Source: Chelonoidis abingdonii (lineage: Eukaryota; Chordata; Testudines; Testudinidae). Taken from it: a stretch of 64,000 nt of DNA. The notes beneath the pieces are model-generated. The model was given only the letters and a program-made list of their open reading frames with translations, did not search any database and was not told the origin of the DNA. Location of the stretch: contig NC_133770.1 of NCBI RefSeq assembly GCF_003597395.2, positions 289,070,436 through 289,134,435 of the forward strand, given 5' to 3'. The translations under genes and the position numbers were made by a program. Positions 1 to 10,925 of the stretch are shown here, in pieces; position 1 is the stretch's first letter; every line of letters begins with the position of its first letter.

Positions 1-1560
1 TACCACCAGTATACACTATTAGACTGGTATCTACACTACCTTTCCTCCTTATATCCATCCTCCTAACCACAGCTGTATCCTTTCTTACTTCATTTTCTTC
101 CCTTCAATTGTTAAAATCTGGCATGGAGATTACCTGGACATCTCTCAACCATCTCCCAAATCTTAGTTTAAAGCACTCTTATCTGTTATGACAGCCTCCA
201 TCCTAGAAGTCTGTTTTCCCTCCCTACTCAGTGGAGTACCATCCCGAGAGAACAGTCCTCTGTCCATGAATGCCCTCCCAGTGGCCATACATCCAAAGCC
301 CTCTTTATAGCACCACTGCCTGAGCCATCTGTTGTGCATCATAAATCTTGTCACACCTTTGTTGCCTTCTCTAGGAACAGGCAGAATCCCACTGAAGATC
401 ACCTGAGCCTTGATTTCCTTAAGCGTCTTCCCCAGCCTGCCATAGTCTCCCTTGATACGTTCCAGTGGAATCTAGCTGTATCATTTGTTCCGACATGAAG
501 GACAATCAACGGATTCTTTCCCGTTTCATCTAGGAATCCTTTTCAGCCTCAGATCCATCGTCTGTATCTTAGCACGTGGCAGACACCACACCCTCTGTTC
601 TCTGGATCAGCTCTGGTACAGGCTGTCTATTCTTCTCAGTAAGAGTTGCCAATCACATGACCTGCCTTTTCCTGGTGATGGTGCGATTCTCTGATCTATC
701 CCTGTTCTCCTCTGGCTGCAAGTCCTCTCAATTCCTATTGTCCCCTGCAATCCTCTGCAACTCATTCTGTTCCTCCTGGGGCTTAAATTTTGGTATTATT
801 CCATAGACTCTTCCCCTTTTCCTATAAGACTAGCCCTCTTCTCGTTCCTTGCCCTCTCATCTTCAGTGACCCCCTGCTGTGCCCCTTCTTCATTTTTCAA
901 CTCTGCAAACCTGTTCCTGAGCTCTATTTCTCCTTCACTAGCCCATCTTTTCCTCTGCCTGGTTCTCTTAGTCACATGCCTCAACTGTCCACTTTCCTCA
1001 CCCAGCAGTCTCCCCTCAGAGTTCTTTCGTTCTGCTTCCATCTGCAAGTCCGAGCTTTTCCTTTCAGCCTCCTCATGTCTTTACTCCATCATTGTTCGAA
1101 CCCCTTCTAAACTCAACTAGAGTTTCCACCTGCATCTCCAGTCCTCGGATCTTTTCTTCCATCAGCTCTATCAGGCGGCACTTCATGCAGATGAAATGCT
1201 TTTCAGGTACCCCTCCAGGATCATGTACCTGCTGCAGCTTCCACATCCAGTCATCTTCATTGTGTCTTCCACTGCTTGGGTCACTACCTCTGCTGCCTCT
1301 GTATCTGTCATAGCCTTCTCACCTAAGTCCTGTTAGTCCAGGAAACAAAAAAAAAACTACACCACCACCACCCAAAGAAAAACAAACCCCCAATGAGCAC
1401 CAAAACACTGCCAGACCACCACACACTCCCTTCACTAGCCTGTCTGTTCCTCTGCTGGGCTCTCTTAGTCTTTCCCCCAAACTCCCCTTGCAAACTCCCA
1501 CTCAAACTCCCCTGTTTACAGCTCTGTTTGCTGACTCCTGTACCACTGTAACTGTCTTGA
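1..1560 (-). mobile_element. CR1-type LINE, 5' half (5' UTR, ORF1, ORF1-ORF2 spacer)
   Basis: On the minus strand this reads as the 5' part of a non-LTR retrotransposon: about 250 bp of 5' UTR-like sequence (1312-1560), a decayed ORF1 (163-1311), then a spacer (1-162) that runs off the left edge, where ORF2 would follow. The plus strand is strongly pyrimidine-rich as a result. The CR1 assignment comes from the esterase-type ORF1 and from recalled similarity to turtle CR1 elements. The element is broken by stops and frameshifts and cannot be active. Confidence 0.75.
163..1311 (-). pseudogene. Decayed CR1 ORF1 (coiled coil + SGNH esterase-like domain)
   Basis: In CR1 LINEs, ORF1 encodes a nucleic-acid/lipid-interacting protein with an SGNH-type esterase domain. 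Reading leftwards from a plausible Met at 1309-1311, an acidic N-terminus is followed by a Cys-x-x-Cys segment (HFICMKCRLIELMEEKI, about 1155-1200), then a charged helical region (about 796-1047). The esterase blocks follow: a GDS-like block degraded to VIGNS (GNS codons 642-650), an intact VGTND block (480-494), and the C-terminal block with DG..LS, where the position usually held by His is Pro (226-243). The final open stretch, 163-402, contains ILPVP and NRWLRQWC, which I recognise as the C-terminal third of the domain. Several in-frame stops lie between 540 and 660 and the frame shifts more than once. Total length is about 383 codons, close to a full ORF1, so this is an inactivated copy and not a truncated one. 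It is not a host gene. Confidence 0.72.
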
Positions 1561-1729
1561 GTATATGAGTCTGAGCTGACATGATTGTATCAGTTCTAGT
1601 GACACCATTAACATAGATGTCAGCAGATCCTTGACATTTTCCCATTCATCACTCTTTCTTATATATTATTTTCGATAATAAATACTGGTTGTGTAGACTG
1701 TCCTTTCCCCCTCAAGTCGGTAACTGAGT

Positions 1730-1765
1730 TTTTTATTATTTATTATTATTATTATTTATTTTATT
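1730..1765. repeat. TTA/TTTA-rich microsatellite
   Basis: Short run of TTATTATT units, immediately next to the CORE-SINE tail that follows; probably the tail-associated simple repeat of that element. Confidence 0.8.
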
Positions 1766-1940
1766 TGTATTGCAACAGTGCATAAAGGCCTTAATCAGGA
1801 ATCCCATTAGGCAAGGTGCTGTCTAAACAGATCATAGAAAGATAGTCCCAACTCCAAATTTCTTATAATCTAAGTATAAGACAGAAGACAACAGGTGGGT
1901 ACAACAAGCAGATTGTGGGAGTGCAAGATAACGTGATTAT
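1745..1940 (-). mobile_element. CORE-SINE/L2-type repeat, 3' tail portion
   Basis: Contains degenerate forms of tracts seen again at 30.54, 46.51 and 52.35 kb: a block resembling 'ggtgctgtctaaacag', then 'cttataatctaagtataaga' and 'acaacaggtgggtacaa'. I infer one ancient amniote interspersed family, oriented minus by comparison with the complete copy at 46.51-46.81 kb. Confidence 0.6.
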
Positions 1941-2342
1941 GATCATCTTGATAAACATTTGTCACATCATCCACCTGCATAATTATAGCAACTAGCTGAA
2001 ACTGGTCCAAGATTTTCTTGAAAATGAGTGGCAGTTTTTTCTCTAATTAATCTTGGGTAGTTTTGCAGCCTTGGTGGGTTTTTTTACTGTGGCGTGAGGA
2101 GGGAGGGAAAGAAGCCTAGACATTTTGTATCACTGAAAACTCAAAAATTTACTTTCACTCCAAAATTTGTATCAGCGACTTTTTAGCCTGAAGCAATAAG
2201 ATGACTTCTCGAGGTCCCCTTGTATAATGCACTGCATATAAGTTTGGGCAGTAGGAACACCTGAGTTCTAATCTCAAAGCTGTCATGGACAAGACTGAAT
2301 AACAGGTGGGACTTCCAGAGCTCTTTCAATACACAAGGCAGG
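1941..2342. other. Unassigned sequence
   Basis: No convincing ORF, repeat or RNA gene seen. The last 8 bases (AAGGCAGG, 2335-2342) are the left target duplication of the following MITE. Confidence 0.5.
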
Positions 2343-2713
2343 CAGGGCCAGCTTTAGGAAGTGCGGGGCCCAATTCGAACAGTTTTGATGGGGCCCCAGC
2401 AGGGATGACAAAAAAAAAAAAAACATGTAAAAAAAAAAAACACGTGGGGCTGGTGGCACTTCGGCGGCGAGTCGTTCACTCACTCCAGGTCTTCAGTGGC
2501 ACTGAAGGACCCACTGCCGAAGTGCCGCCGAAGACCCAGAGCAAGTGAAGGACCCGCTGCCAAAGTGCCCTTGAAGACCCAGAGCGCTGCCAGGTGAGTA
2601 AAAATTAAAAAGGCGCCTCTAGCCAGGGAAGGGATTCTCACTGGGCGTGTGGCCCTCTTAGGCACGGGGCCTGATTCGGGGGAATTGGTGGAATAGGCCT
2701 AACGCTGGCCCTG
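2343..2713. mobile_element. Non-autonomous hAT transposon (MITE), complete, 371 bp
   Basis: Begins CAGGGCCAGCTTTAGG and ends with the inverse of CAGGGCCAGCGTTAGGCC, so the termini are inverted repeats differing at about one position. An exact 8-bp duplication AAGGCAGG flanks it at 2335-2342 and 2714-2721, the target length typical of hAT transposases. The interior is GC-rich with two A-runs near 2410-2440 and repeated 'gaagtgcc/gaagaccc' units. It has no transposase ORF; the 61-80 codon frames here are chance frames. Confidence 0.9.
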
Positions 2714-2819
2714 AAGGCAGGGGCATCGACAATTGATTTTATTGAGCAGGGGAAAGGGGGCTACAGTTAAAAAAAAATAACTATTGAATATTATTTTATA
2801 CTTTCTAATTATTATATCA

Positions 2820-4055
2820 GGTTTTAAGCTGATGAATCATACAATGAAACTGTGCGAAAGAGTCATCAATAAAAAGACTAAGACATGAAGTAGATATTAA
2901 CGCAAATCAATGTGGCTTCATGCCAAGAAAGCAGCCAATAGATACTATTTTTGCACTGAGGCAGCTACTGGAAAAATTTAGAGAGAAAAAGAAAAAAAAA
3001 TATTCACATAGTGTTCATTGATCTGCAAAGGGACGAGTTCCAAGAAAAGTCATCTGGTGGTGTGTGAGAGAGAAAATGGTACCAGAACTTCATGTGTGGC
3101 TTGTTCAGGCCACGTGTCTAGGTGCAGCATCAATAGTCAGAACTTCTAGTGGTAAAAAAGATGAACTATCAGTAAAGGTGAGAATCTATCAGGCATCCTC
3201 ACGGAGCCCTTTCTTGTTTATCCTTGTCTTGGATACCCTAACATAGAACACACAGAAGGAGGCTTCTTGGTGCGTGTTTTTCACAGATGGTCTCTTTCTA
3301 TGCAGTGAGGAGAAAGATAGTCTAGAAGAAGATCCTGATAATGGAGAGATGTGTTGGAGAGACATGGGCTCAAAATAAGCAGAGAAAAAACAGAGTATAT
3401 GGTATGTAATTTCAGTAATGTGAGTACAGAAGAATTAGTCTTGAAACCAGATGGGAAGACAGTACTGAAAACACAAAGTTTCAAATATCTGAGTTCCAGA
3501 ATCTAAGACGGTGAGGAAATGGAGAATATGGTTAGAACTAGGATACTAAATGCCTGGCTGAAATGGAGAAAGATGAGTGGTATCGCATGTGACAGGAAGA
3601 TACCACTATGATTTAAAGGGGAAGTTCATCTAGCTTTTGTGTATGGCACTGAGTGTTGGGAAACAAAGACGGAACCTGGGCAAATGATCTGTTCTACAGA
3701 AATGCGAATGTTGAGATAGATGACTGATGTAAGCAAAAAGATCATATGAGGAATAGGTATGTTAGAGACATGCTCAAAATAACACCCATAAACAAAAAAA
3801 AAAAATGAGGGAGCAGAGGCTCAGAAGGTTTGGTAATGTAAAGTGCAGCAATGACAATTATGTGAGTAAGAGAGTCCAACAGATCAATACTGAATGAAGA
3901 CAGAGGATGACCCAAGAAGAAGTAGTGGGATGTTATAAAGGAAGACATGTTAATATGTGGTGTGATAAAGGACATACCACTGAACAGAATACTTTGAAAG
4001 GAGATGACTCAGAGAAGACCCCATTTCATGGGATTAACACAAGGAAAAAAGGTAT
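2820..4055 (+). pseudogene. RTE-type LINE reverse transcriptase relic
   Basis: The plus strand keeps recognisable reverse-transcriptase blocks. From 2905 comes NQCGFMPRKQPIDTIFALRQ (the 'GFMPGRSTTDAIF' region of RTE-clade enzymes), then a catalytic-Asp block readable as VFIDLQ in a shifted frame near 3010. RVPRKVIWW follows, then an open stretch (3064-3246) ending SPFLFILVLDTLT, the motif-B region. The polymerase FADD box is reduced to FTDG (3280-3291), so the second catalytic Asp is lost. Further on are KTEYMVC (about 3387) and a C-terminal WWDVIKEDM segment (about 3925). Stops and at least three frameshifts make it dead. The 5' end with the endonuclease is absent, consistent with 5' truncation. 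Clade assignment is from memory of the motifs; no 3' tail repeat was identified. Confidence 0.75.
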
Positions 4056-5899
4056 TATCATATTGGGGACAGTTCCACAATAATTCAGTTTGTTCTCTTC
4101 AGGCCAGGAGGAGTTCTGGTTCTGGATGCTTCAACTCCTTCTCTTTCCCCAAAAGTATCAGCTGGCTCTTGGTTGCCAGAACTGGGTTGAAGGTCTGTCC
4201 TGCAACAGGCTCTGGCTATTTTCTTTGCTATTTAGTACACAGGACAGGAGGTTCCTAATGTAATAGGATGGCTTGCTCTCAAGGGCTGGAGGGCCTAGGG
4301 CTAGCCAACTCTGATTAGGAAGGAGCCACACCTGGGTTGGATCAGGTGGTTCCGCTCTGTGACCAGCAGGATGCTGCAGTGAAGGGGGACATGAGCAATC
4401 CTGAGACTATCAGAGATTGGAGGCCTGTCAGTGAGAGATGGAAGAATACCTTAGAGGACAGATCCTCAGAGCAGCATGCTAATGGCCATCTTGTTGTTTT
4501 TGATTTTGGTTTGTTGAATTCGGAACAAAGAACACAAAGCCTGGCCAGAAGAGCCTGAAGGCTGTTTGTTTGGTGGAAATGTAGTGGGAGAGCTCTGAAG
4601 AGGGCAGAAATTTTGACTCTACTCTACTTACTTACACTAAATCGATTCTAGTTACTCCCCTGTTCTCCTTTCATCCTGTGTCCTCTTCCCTCTTGCCTCT
4701 GACCTTAAAACTGGTCCACATTTAAAAGTTTTGTCAACCTAACTATACCTGTTAAGAATGTGAAAAAATCATGTCCCTAACTGATGACACTATGTCAAAG
4801 AAAGCCTTAGTGTGGATGCAGTTGTGTCAGCAAACAATTCCTTTAGTCTGTATAGCATATTTTGTTCAAGGTACTGGTATAATCTATAGTAGCTAACCCT
4901 TTCTAGTGTGGAAGAGGCCTAATTTAAAAACATGGGCTGCACTCGTGTGCATGGGGAAGGAGAAAATGGTGATGATGTGGAGACCTAAAGGAATTCAAAC
5001 TTAATTACTTTCGTCAAAGAGCATTTGAAATTGACACGTAAAAATAAAAAGCAGCAATAGAAGCAAGCAGTGTTAATCAGAACAGCTGGATGTATTTATA
5101 GCTATTACTTTTTATTTATTTATTGGTGGGAAAGGGCATGTAGCCACTAGTTAAAGTTTGTAAATGAAAGTCAGAAATAGGTTGAATTTTATTTCCTCAG
5201 CCTCAATGGATTATTGAGACTTCTTATTCTGCAATGTCCCTCAGATACTGTAATAACAGTCCAGCTCCCACTGAAAATATAAAGCAATAAACACCTCTTT
5301 TCAAATGGAAAAGCTGCTCTTCATTTTTTATTGTAGTTTTTTTCATCTCAAGTGATTGGTGACAGCAGCTAAGGATACAATAAGTGTTCTAAGTTCTCTT
5401 TTGTACTGAGTCCCCAGCACACTAAATGGACTATCATGTTTGCTTTTTTCCTTCAAATGAAAATTTTTAAGAAGGAGAGAGAAAATAAAGGCTGGCAGCA
5501 GCATTGTTAAATATTTAGCAATAACAGTAATGTAAGCAGGATCTGAATGAGCTCTCCCCTGATATCTAGTGTTGAGCTGTAGCAGAGAACTTCAGGAGCT
5601 GATCTCATTTACATGGGCACACCCACCCTGCCTAGGTGCGCAGCATGACGGGATTGTTTGCTCAAATGATCACTTGTGGCTGGTGTTGGATCCCCCCAGG
5701 CTCCTTGTTATTGGGGCAGGAGTAATAAAGCATTGTTATTTTTGTTGTATACATCAAGGGCAGCAGAACAGTGCTTGGCCTATCGTGATTGAGGGACTCA
5801 CCCTCAATTAAATAGCACTTATTAGGCAGGGAACATGGGTTTCAAAGCCCAGTGAGATGAGGTATTTGCATTGGGTGGTGTGGGTCTGGCTTAAGGATT
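4056..5899. other. Mostly unassigned; possible old repeat at 5.56-5.89 kb
   Basis: No supported gene. The 5560-5890 part contains an AATAAA followed by a T-rich stretch (about 5725-5750) and may be a remnant of a retroelement end, but I could not define boundaries. The small open frames (up to 84 codons) have no recognisable domain. Confidence 0.4.
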
Positions 5900-6525
5900 T
5901 TAGACATAGTTTGACCATTTTTCTCTCCACTACATAATAAAAGAGCTAATTTAGACTCAATTGAGAGTCTTGTTACACACTGCAGACCTGAAATCACTGA
6001 TACCTAGGTATAAGTGTTAGACCTGCTTTGGGACAGTGATTCTCTAATGCAAAAGACTGCCCAGTGTGAAATCACTGAAAACTGTGTTAATTGGTGGGAT
6101 CTGAAGACATCCTGGTGGATCAGTGACCAGCTTGCAGGGCAGCCAGCAGAAAGTGTGGTGATCAGCCAACAAGATGGCTGGTAGAGAGGATTGAAGCAGA
6201 GCTTTACAAAGAGGTACGGTGATCAGCTAGCAGGGCTGCTGGTGGAGAGGGGCAGCGAGCGAGTACCTGGGCAGCAGAGCGAGTAAGGTGGCTTCTTACT
6301 CCCCCTTCCACTCAAGGTGCGAGGTGAACTCTGCAGTTGCATCTCTGAACTCTGGGTCTGCACTGACCAAGGATAGCAACTGTGAGTGAGGTGCAGAGAA
6401 GGGACAGGCATGTTAAAGGGACTTTTAGTTGCTGGACTTAAGAACCTGAGGGGAAAGGACACTTCTCAACTTATTTGGAGGTGGGTCTTTTGCTTAGGTG
6501 TATCTCCAATTAAAAAAAAAAAAAA
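5900..6525 (+). mobile_element. Probable LTR-retroelement fragment
   Basis: Tracts such as 'gggacagtgattctctaatg' and 'gcagcgagcgagtacc' match, from memory, an abundant turtle-type repeat that I believe is LTR-derived. It has internal 'gatcagc..gcagggc' repetition (6117-6250). No TG..CA ends or target duplication could be fixed, so class and limits are tentative. Confidence 0.45.
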
Positions 6526-6539
6526 CATATCTCCTAAAA

Positions 6540-6692
6540 TGGGAAGGGACCTTGAAAGGTCATCGAGCCCAGCCTCCACTAGCAGGACCAAGTACTGATT
6601 TTTGCCCCAGATCCCTAAGTGGCCCCCTCAGGAATTGAGCTCACAACCCTGGGTTTAGCAGGCTAATGCTCAAACCACTGAGCTATCCCTCC
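6540..6692 (-). mobile_element. tRNA-derived SINE with CR1-like tail (tortoise Pol III SINE type)
   Basis: Read on the minus strand it starts GGAGGGATAGCTCAGTGG. It has a Pol III A box (TAGCTCAGTGG, 6675-6685) and a B-box-like block (GGTTGTGAGCTCAATTC, 6632-6648), then a body and a 3' tail resembling CR1 LINE ends ('gaccttTcaaggtcccttcc'). This head-plus-CR1-tail architecture is the known chelonian Pol III SINE. The tail suggests mobilisation by CR1 machinery. The copy is near full length; no clear target duplication was seen. Confidence 0.85.
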
Positions 6693-7500
6693 TGTTTGTG
6701 ATGATTCACCAAATGAATGCCAAGTTAGTTCTCCCTTTTGTTAAAAGTTTATTTGCTACACTCAGACTCTGTGCTTGTGACAGGGGAAGTATTGCCCCTT
6801 AAAGGCACCCAGGCGGTGGTGTGTAATTGTCACTGGGTGGGGGCTTGAGTCAGTTTTGTGTTGAATTGTTGAATACGAAACCCGTCCCTTGTTGCTGCCA
6901 ATGCTGACTGGCAGAAGGGTTACAATAATATGAATATTATAATATGTATAATAACATAACATAACACCGTCTAACCAGGAGTACATTGGTCTAATTTTGT
7001 TTTTGCAATCAGTTTAAAATTCACAATTGTTCTTCATTTTTGGATCTCTTCATATCAACCTACTTCTTCCAAAGACAGGAAAACAAAATGTTATTGCTTT
7101 CAATTTCTTTGTGTTTGCTCTGACTTTGGCAGACAGAAAATTCCATTTCCTAATTCTGAAGGGATGAAACTGAGGAGACGATGAGGTGGAAGTGGTGGAA
7201 CTGCCCATGATCCCTTAGTGGCTGAATGTTTCAGGTAAAGTGACATTAGTTAAAGTTGGCATTACTTGATTTCATAGTTAACACTCCATTGATTAAACGA
7301 GTGCCATTCACACTGCTGCAAAAGGTAAGGGGACAAATATGCAGCAATTGTTATACTGGATCAGCCAGGATCCTAGCTCTGATAGTGACTAGTGCCAGAT
7401 TCTTCAGAGGAAGGAGAAGAAGAAGAAACCCCATTTTGGACAATTAGAGAATAATGTACCCATAGCAGGGGCTTTTCTCTAATCACCCTTATGTTACTGA
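6693..7500. other. Unassigned sequence
   Basis: No supported gene or repeat; includes a short 'aacataacataac' slippage tract near 6950-6966. Confidence 0.5.
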
Positions 7501-7504
7501 GATC

Positions 7505-7830
7505 TCTTTCAGGTGTTTGAGCTAGTCTACAGTAGAAATATGGCTATACCGGTATAGCTATGCTGGCAGAGACCCCAAGTGGAGACACAGCCTATGTAGG
7601 GAAAAGGAGATGTTTTGTTGCTATAAGTAAACCACCTCCCTGAATGATATAAACCATATTGGCTGGTATAGCTCAAATTATACATTTGTTTGGTTTTTTG
7701 GCTAACATTGCTATATCAGTCAGAGGTGGGGTTTTTCACATCCCTCCCTGACTTATATATGCCAGCAAAACTTTGTAGCTAGGGCTCCTTTCTCCTAAAT
7801 AATCTCCCTAAGGCTTGTTAGTGCCAGCAG
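7505..7830. repeat. Interspersed repeat with 'tataccggtata' palindrome
   Basis: Contains the perfect 16-bp palindrome GCTATACCGGTATAGC (7543-7558) and further 'ctggtatagct' units (about 7663). I recall this motif as recurrent in turtle DNA, but its class is unknown to me. Limits are approximate. Confidence 0.45.
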
Positions 7831-8254
7831 CCTGCACAGAGCCCCTCATTTTGGCATTGTCCTCCTTTCCCTAAAAATTTCCCAAGACACTAATAAATTT
7901 CAATCCCTTCTCCTTGCACCATCCTTTAATCCACACACTGAGCCTCTGATGTTCCCTTGTCTAAGTGTCCCTGTCTAAGTGAAACTGGAAAGCTGCAGAG
8001 AGGCCCTGGCCTAAGCTTCTTTCCTCGAAATCTAAGTATCCCTTTCAACTCCTCTTTCTTAGCATTCCTTGTGTGATAGGTACAGCTATGTACTCAGACC
8101 ATGAACTCCTCTGAGCACTCCCTGGACATTTGGCTGTTTGTCTTGTCAGATACACCAGTAGGCAATTCACTGGATAGTTGTTATGGATGCCACATACCTA
8201 GCTATCAACATTTCCAGTGATCTAACAGCCTGTTGGAGCCCATCTCTGGGAGTA
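7831..8254. other. Unassigned sequence
   Basis: Pyrimidine-leaning DNA; no ORF, RNA or clear repeat recognised. Confidence 0.4.
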
Positions 8255-8800
8255 AGGTCGTCAGTATGTAACAAAGGATCAGCCTGGTAACGGGATGTTG
8301 GCCTGAGGGGCTAATTAGGCTACCTGACTACACCTAGAGGGAAAGCCAGGCCTAACTGAACAAGAAGCCCAGCTGGGCAGGAGTTGACTGGATAGCAAAG
8401 CCAGGAGTTTGCAAAGGGGTGGCAGGAAGAGAGTGTGCAGTCAATCTCTGGGAGAAGAGAGTGGGGAAGGAGAAAACACAAGGGAAAATAAGCCCAGAGG
8501 TTCTATCCCTGAATGAAGTGTCAAACTCAGAAGAGTTGTAGGGAAGCTTGAGAGGATTGGGTAGGAAGAAGCCCAAGGAAATAGCAACAAGGAGTAGGAC
8601 TGTGAAGACTGTGGATGCTCCTGATAGGGTCTTGTGCTGGAATCCAGTGTAGAGGGCAGGCCTAGGTTCCCCTACCAGCCACTGGGAAGTGACACAGGAG
8701 TGTTGGCGATGCCAACCATACAGGTGGTCCGGAGAGACTTTGTTACCATGTAAGGGGAGGACTAGAAGCTGAGGACCATAAATCAGACCCTGAAAGCAAA
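8255..8800 (+). mobile_element. Probable LTR-retroelement fragment
   Basis: G/A-rich tract including 'gtcttgtgctggaatccagt' and 'ggcaggcctaggttcccc', which resemble a turtle LTR-type repeat from memory. No terminal dinucleotides, TATA or target duplication could be paired. Class is inference. Confidence 0.4.
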
Positions 8801-9009
8801 TACATCCAGGAGCATATCTCCATTCATTCCTGAACTATTGACATTGCACTGATGAAGCTAACATACTTTGACATGTAGTGAACCCTTGTGAATTTTGTGA
8901 TATATGGGATCTTTTCTTAAAACACCAGATCATGGAGTCATGTGATTAAGTCAGAACATCAGCTTACCTATTTTATAAAATAGTTAGTTAGTTTCTAGCC
9001 CTCATAGTC

Positions 9010-9185
9010 ACAGAGAAAAGATTTAAAAACACTAGCCCCAAAGATTAAAAAAATAGAAGGCAAAAAAAAAAAAGCAGCTGTCTATTTTTTAAAAAATATC
9101 ATGATTTTTAACTCAGTCTTATAATTTTGTCAGGTCTGACTCATGATTTTTGGAATGACTGGGTTTGGCAATATTGCAGTTCTTT
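9010..9185. repeat. AT-rich interspersed repeat with 'tcatgattttt' units
   Basis: A poly-A run (9061-9074) and the direct pair 'atcatgattttt' and 'ctcatgattttt' (about 9099-9151) suggest an AT-rich MITE-like family. Limits and class are uncertain. Confidence 0.35.
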
Positions 9186-9189
9186 CTAT

Positions 9190-10085
9190 CCATAGTCTCT
9201 TCCACCTCAGGCCTTCCCTTCCCCACTCTATGCACAACTCTCATGGAAAATCCATACTGAGACTCCACAGGGTCAGGGTAAAAGGGATGGTGCCAAGATA
9301 ACAATACTTTCCCCTTATGAGCTTACCCCCATACTGTCTTCTGCTATTCACTGCTTGTGGAAGTGAAAAGCATCATGGGACTCGGTGTTCATTAAATCAG
9401 AGAGGTTGTCCTTGACAAATCACCAGGAATGCAATATCCTTTCATTTAGTATCTTTTACAGTCAACATTTTAATTTGTCCCTACTGAGGCTATTTCTGTT
9501 TCTAGGTGCCTCGTCTCCTGTTCAGGATCTGTTGGCTTGGGCTTCAAATTACTGTTTTAAAGTGTCAGCTATTTACAATAAGTGGCATAGCATTATTAAT
9601 TTGTATGGTAATTCTGTTAATTATAGTGCCCTCATTATTATATTCACAGGCATCCAAGCAACCCAAATATCTACATGAATTCCATTGGCGTGCCTTTAAT
9701 GATATTTTATGCAGACACTAATTGTGTCAGTTATCCAGCAGCCTGTTACAAGTGTCTGTGTTATAGCTGAAGTGCTAGCAACAGCTACTGTAGAGTTAAG
9801 GCCGTCCAAGAGATTTCCATTATAACGTCATGTTTTCAGTCACTCAACTTTTCAAAACTTTCCCATTTCAAGCTGAAGTTTACCAGATCTGTTATTTGCT
9901 TATAGGTAATTTTTTCAGCCATTTTTTTTTGATGATAAGCAGAATGGTCAGGGGTGGATTTATGCACTTCTTGAATCATTAAAAAAAATGCTTTGTGTAG
10001 CCTTTACTTTTCATTGCCAAAATGGCTGGAGCTAGAAAGCTAAAATGTGGAAGAAGATACATATCGCTTTTAGTGAGGGCTAAGC
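9190..10085. other. Unassigned; possible conserved non-coding segment at 9.55-9.78 kb
   Basis: No gene supported. The 9550-9780 stretch is AT-rich, non-repetitive by eye, and dense in TAAT-type motifs; a conserved regulatory element is only a guess. The 97-codon frame here shows no domain. Confidence 0.35.
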
Positions 10086-10189
10086 CATGCCCACTTACTG
10101 TGGTGTTCTGTCCCCCTCTAGTGGTGGCTGAGCCACATGTAGAGGTTGATGAGCCTGCTACAGTGCTGGATGCTGGATGGCAAATTTGG

Positions 10190-10275
10190 GTCTCTTAAGT
10201 CAGGTGTTAGAAGACTTGTGTTTAGATGCATAGGTCTTAGGTTTGATTCACTGCTATTAGCAATCACCTTAGGAG
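10190..10275 (+). mobile_element. Degenerate tRNA-like SINE head
   Basis: Head-like region with a B-box-like TAGGTTTGATTCA (about 10228-10240) downstream of a weak A-box-like 'ttaagtcaggtg'. Lies just after an older repeat (10080-10180) containing 'tccccctctagtggtggctg'. Confidence 0.4.
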
Positions 10276-10529
10276 TGTAGCTTTGCATTTGTTATTCAGG
10301 GTAAATTGGTTTTGATTTGGACAGGGTATGGGCATTTGAAAATAAGCACTTGCACAAAGGAGCACTGGAAGGCTCCCTTGAACATGTTATTTCTCAGTGA
10401 TCCTGTTGAACCGTTACAACTGCACAGTTCTCAACACAGTGCTGTAGCTAGCCCTCAACAGAGCCTTCTGTAAGGTGCAATGTGGACAAGACATTTCTAT
10501 CTACAGCTCTGCCATGTTGCATGTAAAAC

Positions 10530-10925
10530 CAGGGGAAAAAAATTCAGACACAATTTTGTTTTTTTTCACCCAAAAAATCAGTATTTGGGTCAATTGAAAA
10601 ATTCAGATCAAATTCATCAAATTGTTTTAACAGGCAAAGCTGAAAAAATGGAAACATCCCATTTAAACATTTTCTAAACTGAATGTTTCAGTCTGAAATG
10701 ACTTTTTGTTTAGTATTTTATTTCTATTTTATTCAAAATATAGAAAAAAAACCTCTTAAACAACACAAAACATTTTGGTTTGTGTTGAACAATTTTTTTC
10801 CCAAGTCCCTCCATCCCATTTATTTTTTACCTTTTTATCTGGCTGAAAAAAAATAATCTAGTATCTACCTGGAAAAAAAAAATCTTGTTTTTTTTTGGTT
10901 CAGCCATCAAACCAAAAGTCAGTTA
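10530..10925. repeat. AT-rich interspersed repeat, A/T homopolymer type
   Basis: Dense in 'ttcagccatcaaacc', 'aaaaattcaga' and long A or T runs. The same texture recurs at 24.5-25.15, 38.44-38.66, 41.52-41.80 and 58.59-58.72 kb, suggesting one family. Confidence 0.5.

Noticed and set aside
6540..6692. Possible functional tRNA gene
   Set aside because: A and B boxes are present, but the head is followed by a SINE body and a CR1-like tail and does not fold into a plausible complete tRNA; it is a retroposon.
9385..9721. 97- and 71-codon plus-strand frames as a gene
   Set aside because: AT-rich, overlapping in two frames, no recognised domain or promoter context.
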